Below are positions 8,784 to 17,797 of a DNA stretch of 64,000 nt, in pieces. Both the position numbers and the translations under genes were made by a program. The DNA comes from Nitrospirota bacterium (GTDB lineage Bacteria; Nitrospirota; Nitrospiria; SBBL01; JAADHI01). Positions within the stretch are counted from its first letter, which is position 1; each line of letters opens with the position of its first letter. The stretch lies in the NCBI GenBank assembly GCA_029261135.1, contig JAJDBX010000057.1:53559-117558 (forward strand), given 5' to 3'. The notes under the pieces are model-generated. The model was not told where the DNA came from. It did no database searches and was given only the letters and a program-made list of their open reading frames with translations.

Positions 8784-10388
8784 ATGAGACGTTTTCTCTT
8801 TAAAAAACAATCTTTTTTTTTGATCCTTTTATGGGGCTGGTTCTTATTGTTGGGTTGCGCAGATGACGCCATTCCCGTCAATACTCAGCAGAGTGATAAG
8901 GTGTCCCCCCGAGTCATGTCTGCCTTGCCTAGTGGAAGCAGTGTCCCCGTATCGGCAAAGATCGAAGTTGCATTCAGTGAGGCTGTGGATTTATCCTCTT
9001 TTTCGCTCGGATCTGAGATCAGCCCTTCCATTTCAGGAGGTGAGAGTGTTTGTGTTTCTCAAGCGGATTGCACAAACATCCGGTTTTCCCCATCAAGCCA
9101 TTTAGATTACGCGACGACATATACCGCCAGCCTGACAAGCCTCTTGAAAGACTTGTCTGGAAACGGGCTGGCGAATGCCCCGCATACTTGGCTATTTACC
9201 ACAGAAGTCTTTACACCACCCCAGAGTTTTAAAAATATTACGATTGATGGTGCGCCAACAAATGATGCGGGCGATGTGGGAGAATCGTCGTCGATCGGGA
9301 TCGATTCCAATGGCACAATTCATATCGTTTATTTTTCAAACGCAGAATCCATCCCAAAACATGCTTTTTGTAGCGCTGAATGTGAATTGAGCAAAAGCTG
9401 GTCCATTCAGTCGATCGATGAAAAAGGCTCCAGTCCGCAAATGGGGCGCGACATTAATCTTGCAATTGAGGGTTCTGATCTCCATGTGAGTTATCGTGAT
9501 GTCGTCAGCCCGAGTGATGCCGCAAAAACAAACCAAGGGGTTTTGAAATATGCATTAGGTGTAAAACCTGGAAGTAGCTGGATTTGGACCTCCCCTGCTG
9601 TGGTTGTGTACGACGATACCAACGAAGGCGTGACAGATACCCATATTCAAGTGGAGTCTGGGAATATACATATTACCTATCGATATGTTCATGATATAGA
9701 CAGTGATGAAAATGATTTTGATGTGCTCGCTTATGCCACTTGCAATACAAATTGCAGTACGGACTCGGCAAAATGGTTGTCGGCGGACGTGGACTCCGGC
9801 CTTGATATTGCGGCATCAAACCACCTTTTTGTCACCTCGAATGCGATTCATCTCAGCTATTATTTTAACGGCACCTTAAAATATGCGAGGTGTTTAAGTC
9901 CTTGCACGTCATGGTCGAAAACAGTTGTGGACAACCCTGGGACGGATAAGGATGTTGCTCGAAATAGTTCAATCGCAGTGGAATCTTCAGGGGAAGTGGA
10001 TGGGGCAATTCATATCACGTATTCTGATAGTTCAAATGGAGATCTTAAATATGCCCGGTGCATTGTCACTTGTACCACCACAAGCAATTGGCAAACCGCC
10101 CAAATCGATACCGAGGGGGAGGTGGGGCAAAGTAACCAATTGGTCATCGCCCCAGAGAGGCTACACGTAAGTTACCGTGATTCAAGAAATAGAGACTTGA
10201 TGTATGCGACCTGCCTTTTGACAGCGGATTGCTTGATTTCCTCTAATTGGACGCGACACCGGATTGATGCCGTGGGAGATGTCGGGTCGGATACCGCTCT
10301 GGCGGTTCAATCGAATTCCACCATTCATCTCAGCAGCCAAGATCGGGGCAATCTTGCCTTAAAGTATGCAAGCGGCATCATTCCTTAA
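8784..10388 (+). CDS. Lipoprotein with Ig-like (Big_5/SbsA) domain and sialidase-like repeats
   Basis: A 534-residue predicted envelope lipoprotein. The signal peptide ends in LLLGC at about residue 25. Residues 40-142 match an SbsA-type Ig-like domain (VSPRVMSALPSGSSVPVSAKIEVAFSEAVD...LSGNGL). The remainder is a series of about six repeats with I-H-I/V-S/T-Y-x-D/N patterns and paired cysteines (KYARCxxxCTTxSNW), similar to BNR/sialidase-like propellers that lack catalytic residues. Role unknown; surface binding is a reasonable guess. It stands alone, with csp about 300 bp downstream. Confidence 0.75.
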   Translation: MRRFLFKKQSFFLILLWGWFLLLGCADDAIPVNTQQSDKVSPRVMSALPSGSSVPVSAKIEVAFSEAVDLSSFSLGSEISPSISGGESVCVSQADCTNIRFSPSSHLDYATTYTASLTSLLKDLSGNGLANAPHTWLFTTEVFTPPQSFKNITIDGAPTNDAGDVGESSSIGIDSNGTIHIVYFSNAESIPKHAFCSAECELSKSWSIQSIDEKGSSPQMGRDINLAIEGSDLHVSYRDVVSPSDAAKTNQGVLKYALGVKPGSSWIWTSPAVVVYDDTNEGVTDTHIQVESGNIHITYRYVHDIDSDENDFDVLAYATCNTNCSTDSAKWLSADVDSGLDIAASNHLFVTSNAIHLSYYFNGTLKYARCLSPCTSWSKTVVDNPGTDKDVARNSSIAVESSGEVDGAIHITYSDSSNGDLKYARCIVTCTTTSNWQTAQIDTEGEVGQSNQLVIAPERLHVSYRDSRNRDLMYATCLLTADCLISSNWTRHRIDAVGDVGSDTALAVQSNSTIHLSSQDRGNLALKYASGIIP

Positions 10389-10693
10389 GGGCTAAGTAAC
10401 TGTCGCAGTTGCTCACATCAATTTTCAGTTTTTAAAGAAAAAATTTTTAAATAACAACAAGGAGGTAACAATAAAGGTCTGGGAACAAACTCATGATAAG
10501 CTCAATTTTTTATCCTTAAATACAGTATTTGATTTTTTCAAAACAATTCTGCTAGTATGCAAATTGAAATTTGAGGGTTCGTCTTCCAGGGGTAATAAGT
10601 CGCAGTGACCTATCGTTTTTCTTTTAAGCGTACTTCCCTATTTGTGTCAAATAATTGTTCGTCGTTCTTTTTGAAGAATAAGGAGATTAGTTT
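10389..10693 (+). promoter_or_regulatory. Cold-shock gene promoter and long 5' leader
   Basis: A promoter with TTGATT at 10529-10534, an 18-bp spacer and TAGTAT at 10553-10558 (extended by TG immediately upstream) would start transcription near 10565. The mRNA leader would then be about 130 nt before the csp ATG. Long leaders are typical of cspA-type genes, where they fold as RNA thermosensors; whether this one does is inference. The first 100 bp of the interval contain nothing recognised. Confidence 0.5.
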
Positions 10694-10894
10694 ATGCCTA
10701 AAGGTACAGTGAAGTGGTTTAACGCCAGCAAAGGGTTTGGATTTATTGAGCAGGAAGGGGGCGATGATGTTTTTGTCCATTTCTCTGCCATTCAGGGGGA
10801 TGGGTTTAAATCACTCGATGAAGGTCAGGCTGTTGAGTTTGAAATTACCAGTGGTGCTAAGGGAGATCAAGCGACCAATGTTGTGAAGATTTAG
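10694..10894 (+). CDS. Cold-shock domain protein (CspA family)
   Basis: A 66-residue single-domain RNA/DNA chaperone of the cytoplasm, of the usual family length. Both nucleic-acid-binding motifs are intact: RNP1 as KGFGFIEQ and RNP2 as DVFVHFSAI. The start ATG follows AAGGAG by about eight bases. It melts secondary structure in mRNA in characterised members and is often cold- or growth-phase-induced, which the long leader would suit. Transcription ends at a perfect hairpin terminator shared with the convergent rpoH. Confidence 0.95.
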   Translation: MPKGTVKWFNASKGFGFIEQEGGDDVFVHFSAIQGDGFKSLDEGQAVEFEITSGAKGDQATNVVKI

Positions 10895-10911
10895 CTCCTC
10901 TTAGATTTTAT

Positions 10912-10953
10912 AAAAAAAGGCGCTCTTGACCTTGGTCAAGAGCGCCTTTTTTT
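10912..10953. terminator. Bidirectional intrinsic terminator between csp and rpoH
   Basis: A perfect 13-bp stem, GGCGCTCTTGACC (10919-10931) and GGTCAAGAGCGCC (10934-10946), is flanked by seven A on the left and seven T on the right. It therefore terminates both the plus-strand csp transcript and the minus-strand rpoH transcript. The rpoH stop codon overlaps its edge. Confidence 0.93.
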
Positions 10954-11872
10954 ATAAAGTAATCTCTTTAAAATCAGGAATCATTTCTTTCATATATTTT
11001 TTGAGTTTTTTAAGTAAATTAGCTTCAATTTGCCGAACACGCTCTTTTGAAATACCATATCTTTGGGCAAAAACATCCAATGTAAAGGGCTGCTCTGACA
11101 AAATTCTTTCAGAAAGGATCTCAAGTTCTCTGTGATTCAGGTCTTTTGAAAAATCTTTTAGCTTGGTTCGAAAAAGGCTTCCAAGCTGTTTTTTGGCCAG
11201 AAGTTCTTCTGCGCCTTCCTGATCGGATGGGAGCAGATCCCCATAAGATGATTCCTCATCTTCCCCGACAGGAGTACTCAGAGAGACTTCAGAACTCCCG
11301 AGACGCTGTGTCATCTCAATAACTTCTTTTTCTTTGACATCCAATTGCTGAGCCAAGAGTTTGGGGGTCACCATCATGCCCCGTTTTTCGAGTGCCTCTC
11401 TCTCTTTAGACAAGCGGAAAAAAAGTTTGCGCTGCGTCTCAGTGGTTCCGATTCGAACCAATCGCCAATTTTGTAGAATGTACTTTAAGATATAGGCTCG
11501 AATCCACCATGCGGCATAGGTCGCGACTCTGGCTTTTTTATAGGGGTCGTATTTCTTGACAGCATGCATTAATCCGACATTCCCTTCTTGAATCAAATCC
11601 ATTGTATTAAAAGGGAGTTTTCTATATTCCATCGCGATTGAAACAGAGAGCCGAAGATGGGACAAGACCAGCTGTGTGACTGCATCCAGGTCTCCCTTTT
11701 CTCTAAATTTGATTGCAAGCGCTTGTTCTTCTTCTCGACTTAAAAAAGGGTATCTTCGGATTTCCGCGAGATATCCTTGAAGCGGATCGTATGTTGATAG
11801 ACCCCGCTCATCAATTTTGGGAGGAAGCTGGGGGTCGTCCCCTTTTTGTTCAAGGTCTATAATTTCGTTCAT
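10952..11872 (-). CDS. rpoH: RNA polymerase sigma-32 (heat-shock) factor
   Basis: A 306-residue sigma-70-family factor directing RNA polymerase to heat-shock promoters. It has region 2 (DLIQEGNVGLMHAVKKYDP, AAWWIRAYI), the RpoH-box-like QRKLFFRLSKE just after it, and region 4 with a helix-turn-helix ending (FAQRYGISKERVRQIE). The frame is open to 12034, but the extra 54 residues look non-coding; ATG at 11872 (MNEIIDLEQ) gives the normal length. There is no strong Shine-Dalgarno before it. Divergent from phoU; convergent with csp across the shared terminator. Confidence 0.92.
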   Translation of the reverse strand: MNEIIDLEQKGDDPQLPPKIDERGLSTYDPLQGYLAEIRRYPFLSREEEQALAIKFREKGDLDAVTQLVLSHLRLSVSIAMEYRKLPFNTMDLIQEGNVGLMHAVKKYDPYKKARVATYAAWWIRAYILKYILQNWRLVRIGTTETQRKLFFRLSKEREALEKRGMMVTPKLLAQQLDVKEKEVIEMTQRLGSSEVSLSTPVGEDEESSYGDLLPSDQEGAEELLAKKQLGSLFRTKLKDFSKDLNHRELEILSERILSEQPFTLDVFAQRYGISKERVRQIEANLLKKLKKYMKEMIPDFKEITL

Positions 11873-11923
11873 ATCAACTTGGTTCAAGCATAAAAGGGGA
11901 TGTGGTAGATGAATACTTAACCG

Positions 11924-11953
11924 CTTATACCTTATAAGCCATTGTATATTCAA
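11924..11953 (-). promoter_or_regulatory. Candidate rpoH promoter
   Basis: On the minus strand TTGAAT (11953-11948) and TATAAG (11929-11924) are separated by 18 bp, placing the start of transcription about 45 nt before the rpoH ATG. Recognised by eye only. Confidence 0.45.
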
Positions 11954-12065
11954 GTATTTTCTGAGAATATTGCCTTGTTTGTTCTTAACCATTGCTGTTT
12001 CAGGTAAACATTTGTGATTAGGAATCAAGTTCATTCTTCATAAAATGGTTGTGGGGTAAAAATAG

Positions 12066-12095
12066 AGATGGCTGTCATATTGATGACAGCCATCT
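12066..12095. repeat. Perfect 13-bp inverted repeat in the rpoH/phoU divergent region
   Basis: AGATGGCTGTCAT (12066-12078) and its exact complement (12083-12095) flank the four bases ATTG. It lies 111 bp before phoU and 194 bp upstream of rpoH. No gene ends here, so a terminator has no obvious client. On the minus strand it is followed by CTATTTTTACC, weakly T-rich. It could be an operator, or a leader hairpin if rpoH has a distal promoter. The rest of 11873-12206 shows only the candidate rpoH promoter. Confidence 0.6.
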
Positions 12096-12206
12096 TAAAG
12101 CACTCTTGCGGGAATTGGAGAAAAGTTATAACATTCCAAACGACAAGTGTGCGGAAAATCATATATAGAGTTTCTTGGATAAATTGAGATAAGCGTAGGA
12201 GAAAAG

Positions 12207-12875
12207 ATGTCACAAGGTTTTGAAGCGGAGCTGGTTTCCCTGAAGGCAAAAATTCTGAAGATGGGGGCGCTTGTTGAAGCCCAGATCGCAAACTCGATTA
12301 GATGTCTTGTGGAGTCTGATCTGACCCTGGCACAGCAAACGATTCAAAATGATGATCGTGTCAATGCGATGGATGTCGAAATCGATGAGGAATGTATTCG
12401 TCTCCTTTCCATTGGTCAATCTGAAGAACGTGACCTACGCTTTATCACAACAGCGATGAAAATCACAACCAATCTTGAGCGAATGAGTGACTTCGCTAAG
12501 GATATCTGCGAACGTGCAATTGAACTTTCAGAAGAGCCACTTTTGAAACCCTATATTGATCTTCCTCGCATGGCAGAAGCGGCGCAAAAGATAGTGCGGG
12601 AAGCACTCGACGCCTTTGTGAATAAAGATGCTGCGCTTGCGCGGAGGGTTTGTGCCGATGCTGTCTTTATTAATAACTTATCCGGTCAGATCTTCCGGGA
12701 GTTACTTGACTACATGGTGGAGGATAGTGCAACGATTACCCGTGCGATTCGTATTAGTTTTGTTTCAAGAGATATCGAGCGGATTGGTGATCGCGCGACC
12801 AATATTGCGGAGATGGTCGTTTACCTTACAGAAGGGAGACTGATCCGAAATACTTCGATGGGTTCTGTAGAATAG
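12207..12875 (+). CDS. phoU: Phosphate signalling/uptake regulator PhoU
   Basis: A 222-residue all-helical cytoplasmic protein with two PhoU repeats (each with an ERMSDFAKDI- or ERIGDRATNI-type metal-binding motif, near residues 92-101 and 190-199). PhoU restrains the PhoR/PstSCAB phosphate-sensing system in characterised bacteria. Start ATG has AGGAG eight bases upstream. Unusually there is no pst transporter or phoBR next to it here; a Na/Pi symporter with a PhoU-like tail is encoded at 38.8 kb. Confidence 0.92.
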   Translation: MSQGFEAELVSLKAKILKMGALVEAQIANSIRCLVESDLTLAQQTIQNDDRVNAMDVEIDEECIRLLSIGQSEERDLRFITTAMKITTNLERMSDFAKDICERAIELSEEPLLKPYIDLPRMAEAAQKIVREALDAFVNKDAALARRVCADAVFINNLSGQIFRELLDYMVEDSATITRAIRISFVSRDIERIGDRATNIAEMVVYLTEGRLIRNTSMGSVE

Positions 12876-12984
12876 CCCTATCTGTAATAAGGACTTCCAA
12901 ATTAAAAACTTCCAAGAGGCACTCTGAACACTCTACAATGTATTTTTTGATCCGTGGCCATTTTTGAGGCTAGAGGGCTTTGAC

Positions 12985-13013
12985 TTGACACGATTGATCC
13001 TCTTTCTTATAAT
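12985..13013 (+). promoter_or_regulatory. Consensus sigma-70 promoter of the yceD-rpmF-fab cluster
   Basis: TTGACA (12985-12990), 17-bp spacer, TATAAT (13008-13013): an exact match to both consensus boxes at ideal spacing. Transcription would start near 13020, some 20 nt before yceD. It likely drives the ribosomal-protein and fatty-acid synthesis genes that follow. Confidence 0.85.
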
Positions 13014-13040
13014 TGCTCGCTTATAGTAAAAGGGTTGAGA

Positions 13041-13586
13041 ATGGATATTCAGGTGAAAGACATCCCTGCACAAGGGCGTCACATCTCTTATGATGTTGAA
13101 TCTTTTGATTGGGATTTAGCAGAAAAAGGGCTCGTATTGGTGGATCCGATCCATATTGCTCTGGATATACAGCGGCATTCTGAGGATGAGGTCTATTTAA
13201 CGGGAGAACTCTCTACAAAGCTTCAGAGTGAATGTGTCCGTTGTTTAAAATCCACTCAATTACCCCTGCGATCTGATTTTCATCTTGAATATGTCCCTTT
13301 CCCGGAAGGGCCTTTCGAGAACCAAGAAGTCCTTTCTGCAGAGACCCTTGGAGTGAACTTCTATGACGGGAATCAGATTCATATTGATCACGACTTACAA
13401 GGACAGCTTTTTCTCGCTGTTCCAGTTCATCCCCTTTGTCAGTCTGAATGCCGGGGGCTTTGTCCTCATTGCGGATCAGATTTAAACTTTACCACTTGCC
13501 AGTGTGATGCCAGTCCGACAGATTCTCGGTGGACTGTTCTGAAAAAATTTAAATACAAGGAAAGCGATGCCAAATCCAAAACATAA
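13041..13586 (+). CDS. yceD: YceD/DUF177 family protein
   Basis: A 181-residue DUF177 protein, nearly always found directly before rpmF. The family has been linked to 23S rRNA accumulation in some organisms. It carries CVRCLKS near residue 72 and a second cysteine cluster near the C-terminus ([13 protein letters not shown], then CQC) that could bind zinc. ATG 13041 is preferred over TTG 13035 because AGGG lies at good distance. Its end overlaps the start of rpmF by 20 bp. Confidence 0.88.
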   Translation: MDIQVKDIPAQGRHISYDVESFDWDLAEKGLVLVDPIHIALDIQRHSEDEVYLTGELSTKLQSECVRCLKSTQLPLRSDFHLEYVPFPEGPFENQEVLSAETLGVNFYDGNQIHIDHDLQGQLFLAVPVHPLCQSECRGLCPHCGSDLNFTTCQCDASPTDSRWTVLKKFKYKESDAKSKT

Positions 13587-13749
13587 GACCTCTAAAACAC
13601 GCAGAGATAAAAGACGAACGCACATAAAATTATCGGCGCCAACGACTGTCCTCTGTCCCCAGTGTCATGAAGCAAAATTACCCCACCGTGTTTGTCTTAG
13701 CTGTGGCACCTATAAACGCCGTCAGGTGATCGAAGTTAAAGAGGGTTAA
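13567..13749 (+). CDS. rpmF: 50S ribosomal protein L32
   Basis: A 60-residue zinc-binding L32 with the conserved basic N-terminus ([17 protein letters not shown]) and both metal pairs, CPQC and CLSC. The ATG lies inside the last codons of yceD, with AAGG ahead of it, so the two are translationally linked. Downstream is plsX after a 137-bp gap. Confidence 0.97.
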   Translation: MPNPKHKTSKTRRDKRRTHIKLSAPTTVLCPQCHEAKLPHRVCLSCGTYKRRQVIEVKEG

Positions 13750-13886
13750 CCCTCCATTGATTTTCGACCTTAGGAAACGGTGATGTTTGAGTTGTACTTT
13801 ATCGCCTGATAAACAATTGATGCCTGATTCAGACCTTCTTTAATTTTGGAGCATGATGTCTTGCCTTTCCTCATGAAAAATAGATC

Positions 13887-14906
13887 ATGAAAATTGCCAT
13901 AGATGCGATGGGAGGGGATGACGCGCCGGGAGTCATTGTTGAAGGCGCGATTATTGCCACTCGAGAATATGACATTGCCCCGATTCTGGTGGGAGATGAG
14001 GCTGAAATACGCCAAGAACTTTCAAAGCACAATGTCATGGGTCTTCCCATCTCTGTTGTCCATACTTCTCAGCGTGTCGAGATGAACGAATCTCCTTCGT
14101 CTGTCATTCGGAAGAAAAGAGACTCCTCTATTTGGGTTGCGACAAAACTGGTCAAAGAAGGTGAAGCGGTGGCCGTCGTGAGTGCCGGAAATACAGGTGC
14201 AAGTATGGCATGTGGTCTCTTCAACTTGGGGGCCTTGAGTTGTGTCGAACGCCCTGCCATTCCAACCCCGCTACCCACCTTAAGTGGCACGGCGATCTTG
14301 ATTGATGTCGGGGCGAATGTCGATTGCAAACCGACTCATTTATTCCAATTTGCGATCATGGGCAGTATTTATGCCGAAGAGATTTTTGGAATATCTGATC
14401 CAAGAGTCGGGCTTCTCAGTATTGGTGAAGAGGATACAAAAGGAAATGAACTGACGAAAGAAGTGTTTAAAATATTAAAAAAAAGCAAATTAAATTTTGT
14501 TGGCAACGTCGAAGGCAGAGATGTCTATTCCGGTGACGTAGATGTGATCGTTTGTGATGGCTTTACCGGCAACGTTGCACTAAAAATTTCTGAAGGACTT
14601 TCAGATGCCGTGATGGCACTTTTGAAGCAGGAGATTTTGTCCTCTACCCTAGGGAAGCTGGGATATGCCTTACTCAAACCTTCTTTTACGCGTTTTAAAA
14701 AGAAAGTCGATTATGCAGAATATGGTGGCGCGCCGCTATTGGGATTGAATGGAACCAGCATTATTTGCCACGGACATTCTTCTCCGGATGCGATTAAAAA
14801 TGCGATTAAAGTGGGTAAAGAATCCTACAAACGCGGTGTGATACACCATATCCAAGAACAAGTTGAAGCTCAGATGGGTCTCTCCAGTGAAGAAGAGGGG
14901 TGTTGA
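13887..14906 (+). CDS. plsX: Acyl-ACP:phosphate acyltransferase PlsX
   Basis: A 339-residue PlsX, which converts acyl-ACP and phosphate to acyl-phosphate for the PlsY step of phospholipid synthesis at the inner membrane. The N-terminal IAIDAMGGDDAP and the SAGNTGA and CDGFTGNVALK motifs are intact. Its TGA overlaps the fabH start codon (TGATG), indicating translational coupling. Confidence 0.96.
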   Translation: MKIAIDAMGGDDAPGVIVEGAIIATREYDIAPILVGDEAEIRQELSKHNVMGLPISVVHTSQRVEMNESPSSVIRKKRDSSIWVATKLVKEGEAVAVVSAGNTGASMACGLFNLGALSCVERPAIPTPLPTLSGTAILIDVGANVDCKPTHLFQFAIMGSIYAEEIFGISDPRVGLLSIGEEDTKGNELTKEVFKILKKSKLNFVGNVEGRDVYSGDVDVIVCDGFTGNVALKISEGLSDAVMALLKQEILSSTLGKLGYALLKPSFTRFKKKVDYAEYGGAPLLGLNGTSIICHGHSSPDAIKNAIKVGKESYKRGVIHHIQEQVEAQMGLSSEEEGC

Positions 14907-15886
14907 TGGGCGTTCAAATCATCGGCACAGGCGCGTATGCACCAGAGACAGTACTCACAAACCGAGATCTTGAAAAAAAGATTGATACTTCTGATGAATG
15001 GATTTTTGCCCGTAGTGGCATCCGGGAACGTCATATTGCCGCAAAAGATGAGACAACCTCTGATCTCGCTGCGAAGGCCGCACGCCTGGCCTTAAAACGG
15101 GCTGGGGTAACTGCTTCTGAAGTGGATCTGATTATTGTTGCCACGTCGATGCCGGATATGTTTTTCCCCTCGACGGCCTGCATCGTTCAACACAAGCTCG
15201 AGGCTTCTCAAGCGGCAGCTTTTGATCTTTCCGCAGCCTGCTCAGGGTTTGTGTATGCTTTGTCGGTCGGAGAGCAGTTTGTCCGCTCAGGGACATTCAA
15301 GCATGTCCTGGTGATTGGGGCCGAAGTCATGTCCCGTTTGATTAACTGGGAAGATAGAAGAACCTGTGTCCTTTTTGGTGATGGTGCTGGCGCGGTATTG
15401 TTGGCCCCTTCATCGGATTCAAATCACCGCGTGCTGTCGACGCATTTACATACGGATGGAGCACTATGGGATCTCATTTGCGTGCCGGGCGGTGCGGCAG
15501 CGATTCCGCCTTCTGAAAAGGTGTTGATTGAACATCTCAATACCATCAAAATGAAGGGAAGCGAAACATTTAAAATCGCGGTGAGAAACCTAGAAAGTGT
15601 GGCATTGGAAGCATTAGAGGCAAATCAACTCAAGGTATCCGATATTTCCTGGCTGATTCCACATCAGGCCAATATACGCATCTTGAATGCTGTGGCAGAC
15701 CGTCTTGGATTTCCCAGAGAGAAAATGATTATCAATCTTCATAAATACGGAAATACTTCAGCGGCCTCGATTCCCTTGGCCTTTGATGAAGGGGTACAAG
15801 ATGGTCGTATTCAAGAAGGCGATACTTTACTTTTTCTCGCTTTCGGGGGCGGCCTGACATGGGGCGCTGCGGTTGTTCAATATTAA
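14906..15886 (+). CDS. fabH: 3-oxoacyl-ACP synthase III (KAS III)
   Basis: FabH condenses acetyl-CoA (or another primer) with malonyl-ACP to start fatty acid synthesis. The triad is visible: Cys in SAACSGF, His in PHQANIR, Asn in GNTSAAS. ATG at 14906, overlapping the plsX stop and preceded by AGGGG, is taken as the start; an in-frame GTG at 14900 is less likely. Length 326 residues, normal for the family. Confidence 0.96.
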   Translation: MGVQIIGTGAYAPETVLTNRDLEKKIDTSDEWIFARSGIRERHIAAKDETTSDLAAKAARLALKRAGVTASEVDLIIVATSMPDMFFPSTACIVQHKLEASQAAAFDLSAACSGFVYALSVGEQFVRSGTFKHVLVIGAEVMSRLINWEDRRTCVLFGDGAGAVLLAPSSDSNHRVLSTHLHTDGALWDLICVPGGAAAIPPSEKVLIEHLNTIKMKGSETFKIAVRNLESVALEALEANQLKVSDISWLIPHQANIRILNAVADRLGFPREKMIINLHKYGNTSAASIPLAFDEGVQDGRIQEGDTLLFLAFGGGLTWGAAVVQY

Positions 15887-15936
15887 GGGTTTTCCCTTAA
15901 TCATTCTGACACCGTTTGGTAAAAAAGGAGCTTAAA

Positions 15937-16725
15937 TTGGATAAGCAATTTTTAGATGGCGCGGCACTTATTTTAGGCGCGTCCAGTGGATTTGGCGAAG
16001 CAACTGCCCTGGGTTTGGCAGAGGCGGGGATGGATATCATCGGCATTCATCTTGATCGAAAAGGAACGATGCCCAATGTTGAACGCATCACCTCTCAAAT
16101 CGAAAAAAAAGGAAGACGCGCTTTATTTTTTAACATGAATGCCGCAAGCGCTGAAAAACGAAAAAAGGTCTTGGATCAGCTTGCGTCTGAAAAGATCACG
16201 GTTCGTGTTTTACTCCACTCGCTCGCCTTTGGATCCTTAAAGCCTTTGATTGCAGCCACAGAGCGGGAAGCCATTACCCAAACTCAAATGGAAATGACCT
16301 TAGATGTCATGGCCAATAGTTTAGTGTATTGGACGCAGGATTTGCTTCAGCGTGGTTTGTTTGATCGTGGGGGGCGGATTTTTTGTTTAACCTCTGCAGG
16401 TGGGTCACGAGTTTGGCCTTCTTATGGTGCGGTGTCGGCAGCAAAGGCGGCGATTGAATGTCATGTCAGGCAGCTTGCACTCGAGCTCGGACCCCATGAA
16501 ATTTCAGTCAACTCAATTCGGGCGGGTGTAACCGATACGCCTGCTTTGAGAAAAATTCCGGGCAACAAAGAGATGATTCGTATGGCCAAAGGGAAAAATC
16601 CTTGGGGTCGATTGACCACCCCGGAGGATGTCGCCGGGGTAATCACCCTGCTCTCTCATCCTAAGGCAAATTTTGTGACTGGGAATGTGATCGGAGTGGA
16701 TGGTGGAGAGTATATCGTCGATTAG
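15937..16725 (+). CDS. SDR-family putative enoyl-ACP reductase (FabL-like)
   Basis: A 262-residue short-chain dehydrogenase in the position where a fab cluster needs an enoyl reductase. The nucleotide-binding motif is GASSGFGEA. HSLAFGSLKPL and the YGAVSAAKAAIE active-site segment (Tyr-x6-Lys, as in FabI/FabL enzymes rather than Tyr-x3-Lys) are present, followed by GVTDTPALRKIPG. This points to enoyl reduction with NAD(P)H. TTG at 15937 is chosen because AAGGAG stands six bases before it; the frame's first TTG at 15916 has none. The FabL resemblance is from memory, so a FabI label would also be acceptable. Confidence 0.75.
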   Translation: MDKQFLDGAALILGASSGFGEATALGLAEAGMDIIGIHLDRKGTMPNVERITSQIEKKGRRALFFNMNAASAEKRKKVLDQLASEKITVRVLLHSLAFGSLKPLIAATEREAITQTQMEMTLDVMANSLVYWTQDLLQRGLFDRGGRIFCLTSAGGSRVWPSYGAVSAAKAAIECHVRQLALELGPHEISVNSIRAGVTDTPALRKIPGNKEMIRMAKGKNPWGRLTTPEDVAGVITLLSHPKANFVTGNVIGVDGGEYIVD

Positions 16726-16828
16726 GGATATATTTCAAAACCGGCATTCAGTTTCCCGCCGTTCGTTTTCGCTTTAAAAGCGTAGCATGTTTGATCAAGG
16801 TTCGCTCTTATATACGAAAGTAAATTAA

Positions 16829-17776
16829 ATGAGTATTGCATTTCTTTTTCCCGGTCAAGGGTCTCAATTTGTGGGTATGGGAAAGGCCCTTTATGATGCG
16901 TCTCCGTCTGCGCGTGAAGTCTATACTGAAGCAGAACAGGTCCTCGGTTGGGATGTCGCAGCACTTTGTTTCAAAGGCCCTGAATCGAAACTCAATCAAA
17001 CAGCATTTACACAACCGGCCTTATTGACCGCAAGCATTGCCTCATGGCGGGCTCTGGGATCACCTATTTTAGAAGCATCTTATGTCGCCGGCCATAGTTT
17101 AGGAGAGTTTACCGCCTTGGTCGCAGCCGGTGCATTCTCCTTCGCGGATGCAGTGCAACTTGTGCATCAAAGAGGCCGCTTTATGCAAGAAGCTGTACCT
17201 AAGGGCAAAGGTGCGATGGCGGCGATTATCGGTTTAAAACGGGGTGATGTGGAATCCATTTGTAAGATCGCCTCAGAAGTTTCAGAGATCGTTTCTCCTG
17301 CAAACTATAATAACGCCATCCAAATTGTAATTTCTGGGGAGATCAACGCCGTAAAAAGAGCGATGGCGCTGGCGACTAAAAAAGGGGCAAAGCGGGCGAT
17401 CCAACTGGCTGTGAGTGTGCCCTCCCATTCTCCTTTAATGAAAGAGGCCTGTCTTCGGCTTTCGACAGAATTAGAAAAATTAGAAGGGGAAGATCTCCAA
17501 AAACCACTGATCAACAACCTTGGGGCAAAAGAGATTCGTACATGGAAAGAGGCAAAAGACGGACTGGTTGATCAGCTTTCCTCCCCCTTACTTTGGGAAG
17601 AGACGATCACACTGATCCTGCAAAAAGGGATTGAGCAATTTGTAGAAGTGGGGCCGGGTCGCATTCTTTCTGGATTGCTCAAGCGCATTGATCGGTGTGC
17701 AAAAGTCATGAATGTGGAAGACCCTGCGGGACTCGAAAAAGCCTTGTCTTTTTTGAATTCGGGTTCTTCATCCTAA
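16829..17776 (+). CDS. fabD: Malonyl-CoA:ACP transacylase
   Basis: FabD loads malonyl groups onto ACP. The protein is 315 residues with FPGQGSQ at the N-terminus, the GHSLGE nucleophile-serine motif, and the catalytic His in VPSHSPLM. It follows the enoyl reductase by about 100 bp and precedes fabG by 21 bp, in the standard fab order. A small AT-rich hairpin lies in the upstream gap, without a T-run. Confidence 0.96.
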   Translation: MSIAFLFPGQGSQFVGMGKALYDASPSAREVYTEAEQVLGWDVAALCFKGPESKLNQTAFTQPALLTASIASWRALGSPILEASYVAGHSLGEFTALVAAGAFSFADAVQLVHQRGRFMQEAVPKGKGAMAAIIGLKRGDVESICKIASEVSEIVSPANYNNAIQIVISGEINAVKRAMALATKKGAKRAIQLAVSVPSHSPLMKEACLRLSTELEKLEGEDLQKPLINNLGAKEIRTWKEAKDGLVDQLSSPLLWEETITLILQKGIEQFVEVGPGRILSGLLKRIDRCAKVMNVEDPAGLEKALSFLNSGSSS

Positions 17777-17797
17777 AAACATAAAGGAGACTTATTT

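Noticed and set aside
11873..12034. 54-codon upstream extension of rpoH
   Set aside because: Composition is unlike sigma factors, and the candidate rpoH promoter lies within it.
12096..12125. AGCACTC near 12100 resembling half of a CIRCE heat-shock operator
   Set aside because: The second half (GAGTGCTAA) is missing at the required nine-base spacing.
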